24,553 nt of DNA from CAVDWX01 sp963612735 (GTDB taxonomy: Bacteria > Bacillota_I > Bacilli_A > RFN20 > CAG-826), in contig CAVDWX010000021.1 of assembly GCA_963612735.1 (NCBI GenBank), positions 1 through 24,553 of the forward strand. Direction: 5' to 3'. Each line of letters starts with the position of its first letter. Positions within the stretch are counted from its first letter, which is position 1. A model generated the notes under the pieces. The model was not told the origin of the DNA. It searched no databases and saw only the letters and a list, made by a program, of their open reading frames with translations. Positions 22,881 to 24,553 of the stretch are shown in pieces. The position numbers were made by a program, and so were the translations under genes.

Positions 22881-23950
22881 AATTTAGAATTAGAATAATT
22901 ACCGCGTCCTTCTTTGGCCTCATTTTTCCCGTCAAGTACCACTAAATCGCCAGTAAAGCCGCATGTCATATTATTGACAAAATAAGTCCCTACTCCATAC
23001 ATATCAACTGGGACTTTTAGTTTTGTCCATTCTTTTATTTTTGAAGGTTCAAAAGAAGAAGAAACAACGATTTTAACGTAATTAAACCCTTCTTTATCAA
23101 GGGCTTCTCTTAAGGCAAAAACTAATTCTTTGCACACCCCGTGTGGATCAAAACCAGAGGTGTCTTTATCATCAAAATAATGATCGATTAAAGATTTAGA
23201 AGTATCGATTCTAACAGCATTTAATAAAGGTCCTAAATGTCTAGCAAGCGCTAATGAATCTCTAACGACATTATTATGATAATCGATTAAAGCAGTTATT
23301 TTTTCATTTGGAAACGTTTCATGATATATATCCGCTGCTTTTAAAACATCTCCGCCACATACTTGGATTAAAGCATGAGGCATAGTTCCCATTCCTTTAC
23401 CACCCCACCACAATCCTTGAGCGTCAGTACTGACTTTAGAAATGCCCGCCACATAAGTCGCATAGCCATCACCGATTTGAGTATGATAATCATCTTGACG
23501 GTCCGCCATCGAAAATACAGGTGTATCTCCTGCTACCTTCAAGACTTCTCTTACGTTAGTGGCAACACTACTTCTTCTAGCCAATATTCCATCAATCACC
23601 GATTCTAAAAAGCCAAAATTTTCATATTTACCAGTCACTTTTAAAACTGGTTCCATGGCATTAATGATATCCCCGTCATCTAAAGCTTCGATGATTAATT
23701 CCTCAGGATGAATAGCAAAAGTATGAATTAAAGCAATTGCTTCATCAACACCGCAAAGCATGGAGTTATCTCTTCTTTGAAACCACTGCATAGTAACGAT
23801 GTGATTAGGAGCGTGCTCCAAAACAATCTTATGCGATTTTAAAAAATAATTCGCACTATAAAAGCCGTCTTTTAATTTAGGGTCAAAATTAAATGTTTTA
23901 TTAGTTAATCTTTTGATTTTACCTTGCTTTTTTAACTCAATTTCTAACAT
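22862..23950 (-). CDS. Nicotinate phosphoribosyltransferase
   Basis: 362-residue enzyme of the type II phosphoribosyltransferase (NAPRT/QPRT-like) fold. It makes nicotinate mononucleotide from nicotinate and PRPP, the entry step of NAD salvage. Supporting segments are the N-terminal region FKSHKIVLEHAPN-like (YFLKSHKIVLEHA), QWFQRRDNSMLCGVDEA, the active-site stretch ILARRSSVATNVREVL, the glycine-rich WWGGKGMGTMPHAL, ITALIDYHNN and VRIDTS, and the phosphate-binding MYGVGTYFVN. The length matches the short NAPRT form, not the longer (about 480) B. subtilis PncB. The start at 23950 has a GGAGG site in the end of the upstream gene. A nicotinamide-using enzyme (NAMPT) is less likely but not excluded by sequence reading alone. 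Confidence 0.85.
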   Translation of the reverse strand: MLEIELKKQGKIKRLTNKTFNFDPKLKDGFYSANYFLKSHKIVLEHAPNHIVTMQWFQRRDNSMLCGVDEAIALIHTFAIHPEELIIEALDDGDIINAMEPVLKVTGKYENFGFLESVIDGILARRSSVATNVREVLKVAGDTPVFSMADRQDDYHTQIGDGYATYVAGISKVSTDAQGLWWGGKGMGTMPHALIQVCGGDVLKAADIYHETFPNEKITALIDYHNNVVRDSLALARHLGPLLNAVRIDTSKSLIDHYFDDKDTSGFDPHGVCKELVFALREALDKEGFNYVKIVVSSSFEPSKIKEWTKLKVPVDMYGVGTYFVNNMTCGFTGDLVVLDGKNEAKEGRGNYSNSKLKRVEF

Positions 23951-24553
23951 AATTTTTCCTCCACGGTGAAGAAATCTTCCCCAATTTTGTCGCTATCACT
24001 CTCATCTAATATAAATATATTCGTATCATTACTATTTTCATCTAAATCATTATTTTTAACGATATAGCCTTCAATGGTTTTACCTTTTCTTTTAACTTCT
24101 TTAACTACTTTATATTCATTAATCCACGTTCCTTTAAGAGCGACGACCACAAGTTGATTGATAGATAAATTATCTTCTTTATAACAATTAATGATTTTAT
24201 CCTTGATATCAACTTCAACTACATCAGATAAAATATTATTGATTCTTCCAATAAAAAATCCTGAATTAGTGTGAATTTTTAAAGGCGGATATTCAACATT
24301 TAAAATTAGTTTATTAATTAACATCACTATTTCTTTACATGGTAAATATAAGGCGGGTGAATTGCATTTAATTTTGAGTAATTTATCAATCTGTAAGATT
24401 TTATAATAGATGACTTGATTTTGAGAATCTATTCCGATTTGAATATCACTTGTGCTAAGAGCAAATTTTTCTTTATGATTATTGAATTTAACCAATAAAT
24501 AATTGCCATCTTTATAATGAGAAAATAGTCCATAATTATCAAAAGTATATCTA
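23944..24553 (-). CDS. Unrecognised protein, 5' end beyond window (partial)
   Basis: The frame stays open on the minus strand to the window edge, so the true start lies outside. An apparent start at 24495 is a TTG inside the frame with no ribosome-binding site. About 203 residues are visible. There is no transmembrane segment or signal peptide. The middle (LKIHTNSGFFIGRINNILSD, then VVEVDI) resembles a small beta-barrel strand pattern, and the end is acidic (LDENSNDTNIFILDESDSD). No family is recognised. Its stop overlaps the NAPRT start by 7 bp, so the two are co-transcribed and probably translationally coupled. A role linked to NAD metabolism cannot be claimed from this alone. Confidence 0.7.
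   Translation of the reverse strand, partial: RYTFDNYGLFSHYKDGNYLLVKFNNHKEKFALSTSDIQIGIDSQNQVIYYKILQIDKLLKIKCNSPALYLPCKEIVMLINKLILNVEYPPLKIHTNSGFFIGRINNILSDVVEVDIKDKIINCYKEDNLSINQLVVVALKGTWINEYKVVKEVKRKGKTIEGYIVKNNDLDENSNDTNIFILDESDSDKIGEDFFTVEEKLC

Noticed and set aside
24493..24495. TTG 24495 as the true start of the right-edge gene
   Set aside because: The frame continues open to the window edge and no ribosome-binding site precedes this codon, so the start is probably outside.

Overview
This window is a gene-dense, AT-rich stretch of bacterial housekeeping chromosome. Every recognisable gene has a counterpart in the low-GC Firmicutes (Bacilli). dnaE and the cysteine desulfurase gene end in TGA, while tryptophan is read from TGG, so this is the standard bacterial code and not the Mycoplasma code. 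A single short DnaE, a TGS-less ThrRS, overlapping genes and small intergenic gaps suggest a reduced-genome Bacilli or Mollicute-relative lineage (Erysipelotrichales, Acholeplasmatales or RF39-like). That placement is inference.

Layout. 1-240: an upstream region with two perfect palindromes and the ackA promoter. 241-2432 (+): ackA and a DHH phosphoesterase (nrnA), closed by a terminator. 2514-9550 (+): dnaE, polA and a mutM-coaE in-frame fusion, in a tight operon that appears to begin with a leaderless dnaE message. 9522-11698 (-): the helicase-loading genes dnaI and dnaB, convergent with and overlapping the fusion gene. 11699-12006: a divergent control region with three consensus DnaA boxes and a 20-bp palindrome. 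12007-14787 (+): pfkA and thrS, then a terminator. 14894-16206 (+): an L20-type attenuator leader followed by infC (apparently an AUC start), rpmI and rplT. 16254-20285 (-): ezrA, a NifS/IscS cysteine desulfurase and thiI, overlapping and reading towards rplT. 20492-21294 (+): rpsD behind a structured, probably S4-autoregulated leader. 21340-22845 (+): tyrS behind a tyrosine T-box. 22862-24553 (-): a nicotinate phosphoribosyltransferase coupled to an unrecognised gene cut by the window edge.

The genes work together in DNA replication and repair (DnaE, PolA, MutM, DnaI, DnaB), translation (ThrRS, TyrRS, IF3, L35, L20, S4), tRNA thiolation (desulfurase plus ThiI), division (EzrA) and central or cofactor metabolism (AckA, PfkA, CoaE, NAPRT). 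From memory, nearly all of them lie within one neighbourhood of the Bacillus subtilis chromosome (thrS-infC to tyrS), so this looks like a compacted, locally rearranged ancestral block and not an acquired island. I saw no mobile elements, CRISPR arrays, tRNAs or rRNAs. The most interesting points are the MutM-CoaE fusion, an arginine in place of the Walker A lysine of DnaI, the DnaA-box cluster upstream of dnaB, and the probable leaderless dnaE transcript.
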